Source: Biscogniauxia marginata
Taxonomy: Eukaryota > Ascomycota > Sordariomycetes > Xylariales > Xylariaceae
NCBI GenBank assembly: GCA_022695795.1
Contig: MU404141.1
Span: forward strand, 1 to 64,000
Direction of reading: 5' to 3'
DNA: 64,000 bases
This document shows, one piece after another, positions 37,346-48,562 of the stretch. Position 1 is the first letter of the stretch. Every line of letters starts with the position of its first letter. The position numbers and the translations under genes are program-made. Below the pieces are notes generated by a model. The model saw nothing but the letters and a program-made list of their open reading frames with translations. It searched no databases and had not been told where the DNA came from.

Positions 37346-40070
37346 GTCTAAGAGAGATCCATATTTAAAAAGGAAAAATAGTAACAATTAAAAATTAGCT
37401 AGAACTTAAAAGTGTTATAAATATACGCGTATTTCTTGGCTTTATTAACTATATTAAATAACTTATTCAAGATTTTGAGTGAATCGTTAAATCATTAATA
37501 AAACTAATTACCTTAACGAAAACAAAAAAAGTTTTTTATTTCACTAAAAAAGCTAAATAGGCTTTTTAGTAATTAAAAGAAGTTATAATTAATAAGGTTA
37601 TATATAAACTTTTAAACGAAAATAAAAAAAAAACAACTAAAAATAAACGCTTTAAATTTCGCTATCGAAACAATTCTAAAACAACTAAAAAACAATAAAA
37701 AATAATATTTAATCGCGTATTTATTTAAGGCATTACATAGTATTAAACTAAACTATTAAATTTATAATAAAGAACTATTAATAGTTATTAAAGTATTAAA
37801 GGAATAAGAATTATAGTTTAATAAAACTAAAAAACTTATCAATATTTATTTAAATTATAAAAACCTTATATGATTTATAACAATATAAACGCTTAATTAA
37901 AGATATAAGCGCTAAATAATTTTCTTATTTAAATTCAATTTTAAGATTTATTATATTAAAGGAAAAGAAAATATTTAAATAGATCTCCTTAACAAAAAAA
38001 GAGATTATAAATCAAAAATTAATAAAAAAGATGTTTAGATGTTTAAATAACAAAATAACGAGTTAATTATATTAATTTATATACGAATTAATATAAAAAA
38101 TTAGAAATAACGTTTTAAGGAAAGTTATAATTAAAAAAAAGTAATTATAGTCTTAATAAGGATTTAATAACGAACTTTTTTCATATAAGGAAAAAATATA
38201 CGTATTACAATAGATTTAAAACGAATTCATTAAAGAATTCCACGAATATTCTTTACATGGTTACTAAGGAATTTTCAAGACGATAAAACGACTTTAAAAG
38301 AAATTCGACTTTCTAGAAATATAATAAACAATTAAAAAAATTATAAAGAATTATAACGTTTATAATAAAGCTAAAGCATTACGATATAAATTATATAAAT
38401 TATTATAGTTAACTTAAATACTTAATAAAATATAATACACGATTATATAGAATTTCGTAATAAAACTCCTTAAGTTAAAAAATCTTATTATAAAAGTACT
38501 TTATAACAATATATAGGTAATTATTAATAAACTTACGAAATATATTTACTTCTTACCGTTTAACAAGTTAAGTATCGTAAAATAACTAGCTTTTAATTTC
38601 TTAAAAAAGTACGTTAATAAATACGAATTATTAAAATGTATTATTTTAAATAGAAACAAGTTATTTACGTTAAAGTTTTAAATTAATTTAATAAAACGAA
38701 TAAGAGTTAAATAGAAGTTATTTATAATATATTATCTCTGAATAAACGAATAAATAAAAAAATTAAACTAAATAGTGAAATAATATTTACAAAGTTATAT
38801 TAATTAAGAAATAAATAACTAAGTAAAAATATTATTAGTAACTTAAATAGTATATAACATTTTAATTAACGAGAATATAAAGATATTACTATATAAAATA
38901 ATATATAATTAAAAAACAGATATTTAAAAATAATTAATTAAACTTATAAAAACACCAAAAGTCGAAATAAAAGCCTCGAAAATAAAGGTATTATTCGAAA
39001 AAGTTTAAATAGTATAACGACAACTACAAAAAGAATTATAATTCATTTAAAATAAAATAATAAAGTACTATAATAAAAAAAGAATTAAAGGACTAATTCT
39101 TAAGAGAAGAAATATAGTTTATTTACTTCGTTAATAACAAGACGTAATAATAAAAACGCCTTAAATTAAAATAAAACGACTTAATAAAAAATTTAAATTT
39201 AAAAAGTTAAAACTATGTAAAATCGAGAAAGTTATCTCGAATATTAATTATAAACTAAAACTATTAAAAGAATCTAAAATATATTTAGTTTTTTATATAT
39301 CGTTATTAAAATTAACACTAAAAAACGCCTCGTTAAAAACCCGGAATGAAATTAAAGAAAAACTAAATAAATATAAAATAAAAAAGATTTTAAACTTAAA
39401 AAAATTAATAATTAATTATAATATTTAATTAAATAAGAAAGATACTTATTAAAAGAAAATATATAAAAATTATTTAAACACTTAATAAACTTAAAAACCG
39501 CATTTAATAAATTTTATTAACGAAATCTAAACCAGCTAAAAAGACTTAAAAGTCGGGATCTTAACTTAAGAAAAATAAGTCGAAAAAAGGGACGACCTTG
39601 AAAGCAATTTTAGTTTATCTAGTAAAAAACTATTATTTAATTTAAAAACACTTTTATTCTTTTTTAAGTCGTTTTTACTCTTTTAACTTATTTAAATTTT
39701 AAAGATTTCGTTATAACATTTTTAAACCCTTTTTATAGAGAAAGTCACGTTATTAACATAACTTAAAAATACGCATAATAAATTTATTTATTTTAGATTA
39801 AAGTTTAAGGAGCGCCGCCTCCGCTTAACGCTTTTAAAGAAATAAACGATCCTTTTTAACGTTTAACCACTTAAAAGAATTTAAAGAAATTCCTATATCG
39901 TTATAAAAACAATCACGACAAACACATTTGTTATATTTCTTTAATTTATTCTCGATAATAACATATTTTAATTTTCGATCGAAATAAAAAAAGTAAAGCA
40001 TAATATCGATATATATACTTAACTTATAAATACGTTAAAAGAGTTTTTCGTATTTAAACTTTTAATTATT
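37346..40070 (+). pseudogene. A: RNase H, integrase, chromodomain tail
   Basis: Pol of A resumes after B, as AAGTCTAAGAGAGATCC corresponds to B near 27825. RNase H is at about 37.6-37.9 kb, the integrase zinc region (FHEYSLHGY-like) at about 38.23-38.28 kb, and the integrase core to about 39.3 kb. The degraded remainder includes the antisense-ORF region. Many stops. Confidence 0.8.
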
Positions 40071-40169
40071 ATAACGACGTTTAATTACTTAATTATTAAA
40101 TATAATAAAAATAAAAAGGAAAAAAACTTATAAATTATTTTTAAGATAAAGATTTTAAAAAAAGAGAAG

Positions 40170-40598
40170 TAATATTACGTAATATAAATTATTATAAATA
40201 AAGTGATCTAAGTATATCTATTTAGTAATATAAGATAAATTACTTTAAATAAAGTAATTTAAAGGTATTTAACATACTAAAAAAGAAATAAATCACTTTA
40301 AATAAGGTGATTTAAAGGTATTTAATATATTAAAACGGAAATTATATATAAGGGGAAAATAAGTATAAAAAAAGAATTTCCTTTATTTTTAGTTATTTAT
40401 TCGAAGTTCTTTAATTATTAATTTAAAATTATAATTACTCTTTAATACTATAATGAATGTATTTTAAAATCTTTTTAACAAATAAAACATTATAAATCAT
40501 TTAAATTAATCTTAATTTATTATTATTTTTAAATTAAGAAAACCCAGTACGTACTTACTTGTGAAGTTAACTAGAAACATATAAGGAGGTTCGTCACA
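40170..40598 (+). repeat. 3' LTR of element A (5' part diverged)
   Basis: From about 40170 it aligns with the 5' LTR and ends GAGGTTCGTCACA. It contains an extra duplicated block of about 50 bp (TTAAAGGTATTTAA... repeated near 40260 and 40310). The first about 80 bp of the LTR cannot be aligned confidently. Confidence 0.75.
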
Positions 40599-40603
40599 AG
40601 ATG

Positions 40604-41500
40604 TATATGCTTTTTATATAAAAATAATATAATAATAACTTTTTAAAAAATAAAAATTTAATCTAATTACAAAAAATTAGTTTATATATTCGAGGGAATT
40701 ATTATAATAACACCTTATTAATGTCTTTAAATATTTATTATATATATTTTTAAAGCATTAAAATATATAAAATTAATAAGTATATAAAACCTCGTATTTA
40801 ATTTTTAAATTTTAATTAATATAATATATTATTAATATTTATAACTTTAAAATCATTTACATTGTTTTTTATTTATTATTATTATATTAATTTAAGTAAT
40901 TATTTTAAATATAAACTTTATTTTGTTAAAATTATATACATTTTTCTTTTAAATTTTATATTTCGTAATTATATAACGTATTAATTTAAATTATATTTAA
41001 TATATATTTAAGTTTTTTAATAATTTATTTAAATGTATTTAACGTAATTTCTTTGTTTAATTTTATATTTTATTTATATAATAAAAATGTATTATTATAA
41101 TTTATACATTTTAATAATAATAACAAGTATATTATTTTTAAATTAATCCATTTAAATTATGTATTAATAAATTAAATATTTAATTTAAAAGAGGTATTTA
41201 GTTTTTAAAATATAAAACTAAATAAAATAATTTAAATAATAATATTTATTAATTAATTTATATAATTTATTAGTTTAAATAATATATTATTTATATTATA
41301 TTTATAATTTTTAAATTTAATTTATAATAAAATATTCTTTTTTTAAAATTATATAATACTTTATATATTTTTTATAAAGATAATATAAAAATAATTTAAA
41401 GTGTTATGTTTTTTTTAATATTCCCCCTTTTAAAATTGTCTTTAAAATCGTTATAACCGTTTGAAATTATGTTAAATTCAAATAAGTCATATAATAAAAG
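40604..41500. other. AT-rich remnant with arm T1-right
   Basis: No gene. An inverted-repeat arm at 41150-41260 is the approximate reverse complement of 14228-14340. This is probably the distal part of the element that A landed in. Confidence 0.55.
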
Positions 41501-41973
41501 TGTTACAAATCAAAACCTGTTAAAGGGGTTTTCCTACAGGGGTGTTAAGACACGGACCATGAGGATGTTAATAAGATGAAGGATTTCTATGCAACATTAC
41601 ATAACATAGATCACTATAAATATAGTGATCCAAGTGTATCTATTTAGCAATATAAGATAAATCACTTTAAATAAAGTGATTTAAAGGTATTTAATATACC
41701 AAAACGGAAATCATGTATAAAGGGAAAACGAATATAAAAAAGAAGGAATTTCCTTTGTTTCTAGTTATTTATTCTAGTTCTTTAATTATTAATTTAAGAT
41801 TATAATCACTCTTTAATACTATAATAAAAGTACCTTGAAATCTCTTTAACAAACAAAGCATTATAAATTACTTAAATTAATCTTAATTCACTATTACCTT
41901 TAAATTAAGAAAACCTAGTACGTACTTACTTGTGAAGTCAACTGACTAAGAATACACAGGGAGGTTCGTCACA
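41501..41973 (+). repeat. Solo LTR with 5-bp target duplication
   Basis: 473 bp, TGTTACAAATC to GGTTCGTCACA, flanked by AAAAG (41496-41500 and 41974-41978). It is the same LTR type as element A but less RIP-mutated. Recombination between two LTRs is the usual origin. Confidence 0.93.
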
Positions 41974-41978
41974 AAAAG

Positions 41979-43413
41979 ACCTTTATAAGAAATACATAGT
42001 CTCGAACATTTATAACTAATTTTTAGGTGATATTATATGTAAAATGCAATGGTTAGGTGCTTTTCATATGGTTGAGATCATGCCAGGGCTTTGACATGGT
42101 ACCTAAGATGGTCTCTAGTCCCCAGCCTGGGGCGGTAATGTACCTACCGATCGCGGGGGCTGCCACGGGTGTGGGTGTCACATGACAGGGCTTACAGCCC
42201 CACACGCACATAGATAGGCTATTCTCCACTGTTGGCACCTAGAACTTAGTTCTCCATCAAGAATACAACAACAAGATTCCCTGACAGTGGGGCAGCGGCC
42301 TGGCTGAGAGCACGTGTTGCTTTCTTCGCAGGAGTGATGCGTAGTGATGCCGAGGCTGTTTAGACTATCTCTATTATGTATTATCAATCCCTGCATCATC
42401 CCGTGTCTCCTTTTCCTTCGACGTGGACGAGACCGTGCGCATTCTTGACCCATATTTTTATTTCGTTTTTGCCTCGCATGTTGGGAGAACCCGGGCCATG
42501 ACGGTCATTCTTTAGATGGACCATCAATTGATCGGTAGGCAGATGGCTAGTCCACCTCTTCGGGGATTATTGCAGTTACGGCTCCATAAGGTCTTATAAG
42601 CCCCATTTAACTCCATAACCCCTAAACACACCCCCGAACACCTAATATTTTTATTGGATAAAACAACCCGAATGTACTACCTATACATTTTTACTAAGGA
42701 AACTACCTAAAAGTACCAAATCCTTGTTCGTGTTAAAAAGTGGACCAGTTACATCTCCATCTAATTCGATAACCCTTTGTGACCTCGCAGGCATACTAAT
42801 GATAATAGCTACTCTCCAGGCCTCAGATAAGGCATGCTACAGCTCATCTAGGCTTAGATTTTGCAAATTGTAATGCCTATATAGCCAATCTTTCATACAT
42901 TCTCGATAGGGTTATGGAGTCAAATGGGGTCAAATGGGGCCTATGGGACCTTATGCAGCCGTAACTGCAATAAACCCTGAAGAGGTGTGTGTACACTAGT
43001 CGTTGTCCTGGCAAGTCGGCGGAGCATTCGTAGAAAAGTCCTCGGTATCTTGGATTGTATGCTAACCCTGTCTGGCCACATCGGAGTTCAGTCGACATTG
43101 CTAAAACCCGCCGAGCTTGAGGGGTTTCCTACATTCCCATGACCGGTGAACTGCAGCGGGATCTACACGTCAGCACGGAATTGAATCTATCAGTAACGTC
43201 CTAATAGCGCGGCACTTGGTAATAGCTTCTCTATCTTACGGTAGATTTATACTGAGAATAAATATTTACAATTAACGGAAAATTGTCCTACATGTCCATA
43301 TCGCGTCGAGCTACGGTGCTTCCTAGATACACATCGCGTGGGCAACAGCTTGATCTATTTCCGCCGTGGAATCAATAAGAACAATAGCCCCTCAAAATCT
43401 GACGAGATCTGTA
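41979..43413. other. Balanced-composition DNA before NmrA-like gene
   Basis: No supported gene; short frames at 42053-42453 and 42877-43098 have no family features, and the latter lies inside a MITE arm. It contains the inverted-repeat element at 42553-42995 and TTCACCGGTCATGG (inverted) near 43136. Confidence 0.5.
42553..42995. mobile_element. MITE-like inverted-repeat element
   Basis: The left arm (42553-42623) and right arm (42907-42987) are inverted copies of about 70 and 80 bp, close to 88% identical. Both start CACCTCTTCRGGG reading inward. The right arm carries an internal 10-bp duplication (GTCAAATGGG twice). The centre of about 280 bp is non-coding. CTAGTC occurs at 42547-42552 and at 42996-43001, a possible 6-bp target duplication if the right end includes eight extra bases. 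Confidence 0.7.
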
Positions 43414-44546
43414 ATGTCGAAGCAGAAAATCTTCTTAGTTGGGGCTACAGGTGAGACAGGCAGCGACATACTCGACGCCCTCATCGAGGATGGTTCATTC
43501 GTGAGTTTCCATCCCATGCAGTTTGTCGATGAGCCAGCAATTTTCTTCCAGCCTAACTCCACAACTTGGCCTACCTATCCAGATAAACTTCTGACGAGTG
43601 CCCTGTAGGAAATCACCTGCTTCATTCGTACCACTTCGGCTGGCAAACCTGAAGTGCGGAAACTTAGAGACCGCGGGTTGAAAGTTGTGACGGGCAACCT
43701 CGCAGGTCCGCTAGAGGAGACGGTCGGCCTGTTGCAAGGATTCGATATCGTCATCAGTGCCATATTTCCCCTGAACGCGCTTGATCAGATTCCATTGATC
43801 GACGCCGCCGCGCGGGCTGGTATTAAGCGCTTTCTACCATGCAACTGGGGCACGCCGGCCGCGCGCGGGATCATGCACCTGCGCGATCTTAAAGAGGAGG
43901 TGCACGATCACATTTTCCGCCAGCACCTAGGCTTCACCATCATCGACGTCGGCTTCTGGTACCAATTAAGCTGTCCCCGTGTACCAAGCGGCCGCTTCGA
44001 CTACGCGATCCTCATGGCCCTGAACAAGGTTATCGCTGGCGGCACGGCCCCGAATATGCTCATCGATAGGAGGGACGTAGGCCGTATTACAGCAATGATT
44101 ATCAAGGACGAGCGCACCCTAAACAAGAGGGTGTATGCATACGGGGACGTCCTTAGCCAGAACGAGATCCACGCGCTTATAGAGAATAAAACAGGCGAGA
44201 AGCTGGATCTCACCCCTGTATGTTTAGTCGGCGACGAACCTACTTTTAAAGATCGCTAATTTGAGTGTAGGTATCGGCGGAGGAAGCCACAGCAGCACTC
44301 AAAACAGAAAGGGCATCCGCAGAGGCCGATCCAGCAAATGAGGGCAAGAGATATAAGCATGTTATAGCCGAATACAGAGTCACGAAGTATGTAAGGGCCG
44401 ACAATACACCCAAAAATGCCGAATACCTGAGCTATATCAACGCGCGGGAATTATATCCGGACTATACGTTCATAGGATTTGCCGACTTTGTTGATGAGCT
44501 GGTGGCGGGACAAGCAAAGAAACCCTATTTGCGGCTTCAACAGTAG
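43414..44546 (+). CDS. NmrA-like / isoflavone-reductase-like NAD(P)-binding protein
   Basis: An atypical short-chain dehydrogenase of the NmrA/PCBER type with an N-terminal Rossmann fold. Exons 43414-43500, 43609-44217 and 44271-44546 are joined by introns of 108 and 53 bp (both GT-AG) to give 323 residues in frame. The dinucleotide motif is VGATGETG (G10, G13, G16). RFLPCNWGTPAARG, the FWYQLS region, and C-terminal YVRADNTPKNAEY and GFADFVDELVAG are typical of fungal homologues. No signal or membrane segment. Some relatives reduce aromatic or quinone-like metabolites and others only sense NADP. It is isolated between two transposon blocks yet shows no RIP damage. Confidence 0.9.
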
Positions 44547-45901
44547 GTCATATGTTGTCAGGAGTCTAGTTGTTCAAGCGACCAGGAATCAGGGTGTCTA
44601 TCGGAGCCAGCAGGGGCTTCACAGCTAGGACAAAGGAGGTTCGTGTATATGGACCCGGGACGTGCTCGTGGATGTTAGCTCCTAGATAAAGCCCTTCATG
44701 CCACAACGTAGTTCCTTCTTGTTTTTCGAAGGTCTGTATCGTGACATTTGTAAAGAATATACAGAGACATGGAAACAAACAGGCTGTATACAGATACACA
44801 TTCAGCACTGATAGTTACCAGTGTCTATTGTGATGATGACAAGTTGTGAGGTTAACCTCAACTGGTAACTAACACTTGATGTTGATCAAATCATGACTCT
44901 AAATGTCACGAATACGACCATATAATGGCGACTGCTCCTTTGCCAGAGTCTTCGGCACAGCCGCCAAAGCTACATAGTCTTTCATACATACTGAAACTTC
45001 AAAGGAACTTCGACCGCTGCAATCACGACGACCTAGTACCTGCTGTGAATTGTATGTAGGCATACCAAGGGTAGAGTCATTTTGACCAAATATGTCGATG
45101 ATTCCGCTCGAGTGATACTACAGCATGCCAAGCTTCAAAAGCAAGGCACTCCCGGATAGAGTAGATAACTTCGCACTCTGCCTTGTTAATCTTATGCTTT
45201 ACTTATTAATGCTGTTGAACCCTAGTGGCTCTACATTTCCGCGCCAGCATATGACTTGTTAGAAACGTGTCTGTTTATCGCCTTAGCCCGAGAAAGAAAT
45301 GCTGCCTATTTCTAGAGCTTACGATGATGTGCCATAGTTTCAATTGTTATCCCTGTAATATATTCCGTACCGTAATTTGGATGAACTGTATTAATCTCCA
45401 GATTCCTTTTCAGATGCACTTTAGGCGTGAGTTAGACCGAAAAGCTGTGGCATTGTGGTCTTATTTTAGAGCTTTAATATCCAGCCTGTATAGTTTTTGT
45501 CTTTTTTAAGTTACTTAACTCATCAGGTTTCGATATTCCAGCATATTTTTATGCTCAAGTTCAATCTAGACATCGTGAACATACACCATCTCTATTAATT
45601 TTACGGTGAGAATCTGGAAACAATATCCAGAAGAGACGTCTCGCATCTCCCGGGGCGGCTGTAAGCAATCCTAAGTGAAATTTGATCCCTGTGAACACAA
45701 CGCATACTGAAGTGTAGTGTGTGAGTAGGGAAAGGCTCATGAATGGCGGAGAGTCTAGTCCTCTTCTATGGCTTGCTAGATCTAATATCCTTACCGAGCT
45801 GGAATTCTCACGCGTGAAAGGCTTAAAATCTGGGCTACTAGCGTACAAGGTTGGTCAAAATAAATAAAACTTTGAAATTCATACTTTTTTATTTACATTT
45901 T
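44547..45901. other. Intergenic, no supported gene
   Basis: Balanced composition. Frames at 44566-44808, 45267-45509 and 45561-45848 lack recognisable features. An 11-bp perfect inverted repeat TAGTTACCAGT (44812-44822) / ACTGGTAACTA (44861-44871) surrounds the palindrome GAGGTTAACCTC. Confidence 0.45.
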
Positions 45902-46024
45902 TGATGTAGTGAATAAAGCAAACTAAAAGAAAACAAACGTGGTTATAATTCTAATGGTTTAGAGAATTTAATGTAATTATTAAAAAATTGCATTTAAACC
46001 TTAAATATATTAACCACCTTTATA
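45902..46024 (+). repeat. RIP-mutated partner of repeat at 2962
   Basis: Same orientation as 2962-3100, with transitions toward T and A. It marks the left edge of the second AT-rich block. Confidence 0.6.
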
Positions 46025-47752
46025 TGTTCAGTATATTTCAACTTTAATTAAAATGGCTAAAATAAGCTATTAAAATTTGTATTATTAACTCATTTTTAAC
46101 TCGAGTTAAAGTAATAACAACTTAAAATAACGTATATCTCTATTTTTAAAAAGGTATAAATTGTCCACTTATAAATTTCGACGAACTATTAACTAAGAAT
46201 AAATTAATAATATTAAATATATCTTGTTACTTATTTAACATTAATTTCTTATTAAAGATTTACTAAGTTTTAACGAAATAAAGTACCCTTTATTAAAAAG
46301 CTTATAATTTATACCGCCTTAATTAGCTTATTTAATAACTACCTTAAATTTTGTAAATAGTGCATCTTTTTACATAGATTCGCCATTTTCGAACCTGTTT
46401 CTTATATATCTCTGAAAGACTGTTCCCATATCTCCATCACAGGGAAAGCGCCATGCGATCGGAGTTCCACCTTAGTCCTATCTAACTACTTATCCAGCTC
46501 CATATAAGCTTAATCTAAGTCGGCATTTCCATATGCCTAATGTCAAATGAATAAAAGTTTAAGTTATCTTCAAAATCTTATATTAAAACTTAGATGCAAT
46601 TTTAATAATTTAGCTATTAAAGACCTTATATATATATATACCTACGTTACTTTAACTTATATATTATAATAAAAAGTATAATAAAGCTAAAGATATACAA
46701 GCTCTTTATAAATATTATATTTTAATTATTATATATAATAAAAATATCACTTCGATTTATTTAAAATATTATATTATATTTAGGAAAACAACATTAAAAT
46801 TAATTAAATGAAATCCTTTTTTCAATTAATTAATAATTAAAAACTTTAAACATCGTAAACTTTAAACTTATTTTTAAAATATTACTAAGTTTATTTTTTA
46901 GTTATTAAATTCTTTAAAAAATTACACTTTTTAAATAAGTTTAACTTTATAAAATATATATAGCTTTTCATAATTAATAATAATGAAATTAACCTTATAA
47001 AGCCACGTAATAAAAGCTTATTATAAACGTTATTTCGTTTTTAGTTTTATTATAAATATTAATATATAATTATTTACTTTTTATAATTAATTATATTAAT
47101 AATAAAATTAAATGCTTAATTATTATAACCTCTTTTTATTAAATAAGTTATTTAAATAAATAAACGTTTTATATTATTAAAAATAATAAAGTAAATAATA
47201 TATTTATAAAAAAATGTAATATAAAATATATATTAAAATGTTAAAAAGAAAATTAATTAATAATTATTATTATTTGAATTGTTTTTTTAGTTTTACGTTT
47301 TAAAAACTAAATACCTTTTTTATATTAAATATTTGGTTTTTTAATATGTAATTTAAATTAACTAATTTATAAATAATATACTTATTATTATTATTAAAAC
47401 GTGTAAAATTATATTTATATTTTTTTTAAATAAAAAAATAAAAAAATAAAATTATTTATTTTAAAATTTAATAATATTAATAAAAACTCGAATAACTCGT
47501 GTAATTAAATATAAACGGTATTATCCAAGAATAAATTACCGTAAATTAACGACATTTTACGATGTTTTTTATATAATATTATAAAAGCGAAATAATAATA
47601 TATTTATATAATTAACTATAAAATTAAATATTTAAAAACTTACGTTTTATAAAGAAATAATAATTATTTAATATATTATTAATTTAAATAATTAGTTATT
47701 TCTTTTTAGTTTAAATTACGTTACCGCGATAATAAATTTCTTATTATGTAAA
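46025..47752. other. AT-rich RIP-mutated DNA
   Basis: No gene. A short less-mutated patch lies at about 46.38-46.54 kb. Inverted-repeat arm T2-left (47250-47370) pairs with 61055-61175. Confidence 0.55.
47250..47370 (+). repeat. Inverted-repeat arm T2-left
   Basis: About 115 bp, at or above 90% identical to the reverse complement of 61055-61175, including TTTAAAAACTAAATACC and the TTAATTAATAATTATTATTA side. Related to the arms at 14228 and 41150. Confidence 0.7.
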
Positions 47753-48199
47753 TGTAACGAACCTCCCTGTGTATTCCTAGTCAGCTGACTTCACAAGTAA
47801 GTACGTACTAGGTTTTCTTGATTTAAAGATAACAATAAATCGAGATTAGTTCAAGTGATTTCCGATGCCTTGTTCGTTAGAGAGATTTCAAGGTATTCTC
47901 ACTATAGTATTAAAGAGTGACTGTAGTCTTAGATTGATAGCTGAAGGACTAGATACATAGGAAACCTTGATCTACTTATACCCGTTCTTCTCTTCCTATT
48001 ATCAAGTGAATTATTAAATCATTAATCTCCCATCCATGATTTAATGATTTATCTAATTATGGAATTATGGATTTCTTATTCATGATTTACTGATCCTTTA
48101 AATCCTTAGACGGCGTTCTTTTCTAATTAAGCGCTTAACGGCGCTTTTCTGGTCACGTGATCCACACGTGACACAAAGAAGCAAAGGAGGTTCGTAACA
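47753..48199 (-). repeat. Solo LTR, little RIP
   Basis: 447 bp, TGTAACGAACC to GGTTCGTAACA. Flanks GTAAA (47748-47752) and GTAAT (48200-48204) match at four of five bases. It keeps many CpA sites and a symmetric pair GTCACGTG (48152-48159) / CACGTGAC (48165-48172). Confidence 0.88.
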
Positions 48200-48204
48200 G
48201 TAAT

Positions 48205-48562
48205 TAAATTAAAATTTTTAATTTAAAAAAGATTATTATTATATTACTTTTTATATAAAAAGTATATATATATATATATTTTAAATCTTAATATAAATTA
48301 ATTGTTTTAAAAAACTAAAATATTTATAATAACTTACAAGGTATTATTATAATTTAATTTTATTATAAATAAAATTAAAAAGTATTAAAAAATTCTTTTA
48401 TAAATATTATAAATATTTATAAAAAACTTATAAAAATTATTTTATTATTAATATATAAAGTAATTTTATTACGAAATAAAATTACTTATTTTTAAAAGAT
48501 AAATTATATTTTTAATAAGCGATATAAAACTCAAAAAAAATAATTTCATAAATTAAAAAAAT
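48205..48562. other. AT-rich spacer
   Basis: Nothing recognisable; a TA dinucleotide run lies near 48264-48280. Confidence 0.5.

Larger units (their letters stand above)
14657..40598 (+). mobile_element. Ty3/Gypsy LTR retrotransposon A (host of nest)
   Basis: A chromovirus-type element on the plus strand. Removing nested E1 (with 8-bp duplication) and B (with 5-bp duplication) leaves about 7.6 kb. Order: LTR, gag with degenerate zinc knuckle (about 20830-20870), protease/reverse transcriptase with catalytic box mutated to YLND (about 23430-23470), then, after B, RNase H, integrase (38.2-39.0 kb) and a degraded chromodomain, then LTR. Stops fall at former Gln/Trp codons throughout, so it is inactive. 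It is the most heavily RIP-mutated of the four Gypsy copies, as expected for the oldest layer. Confidence 0.92.
14652..40603. repeat. Target duplication AGATG of element A
   Basis: AGATG at 14652-14656 immediately precedes the left LTR (TGTTACGAA...) and AGATG at 40599-40603 immediately follows the right LTR (...TTCGTCACA). This fixes A as one insertion even though it is now 26 kb long. Confidence 0.9.

Noticed and set aside
13800..41500. Mitochondrial DNA or insertion as the cause of high AT
   Set aside because: The content is LTR retrotransposons with target duplications and CpA-specific loss while CpG remains, which is RIP, not mitochondrial composition.
43366..43413. Upstream extension of the NmrA-like protein
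   Set aside because: It would need a GTG start; ATG 43414 places the glycine-rich motif at the usual distance from the N-terminus.
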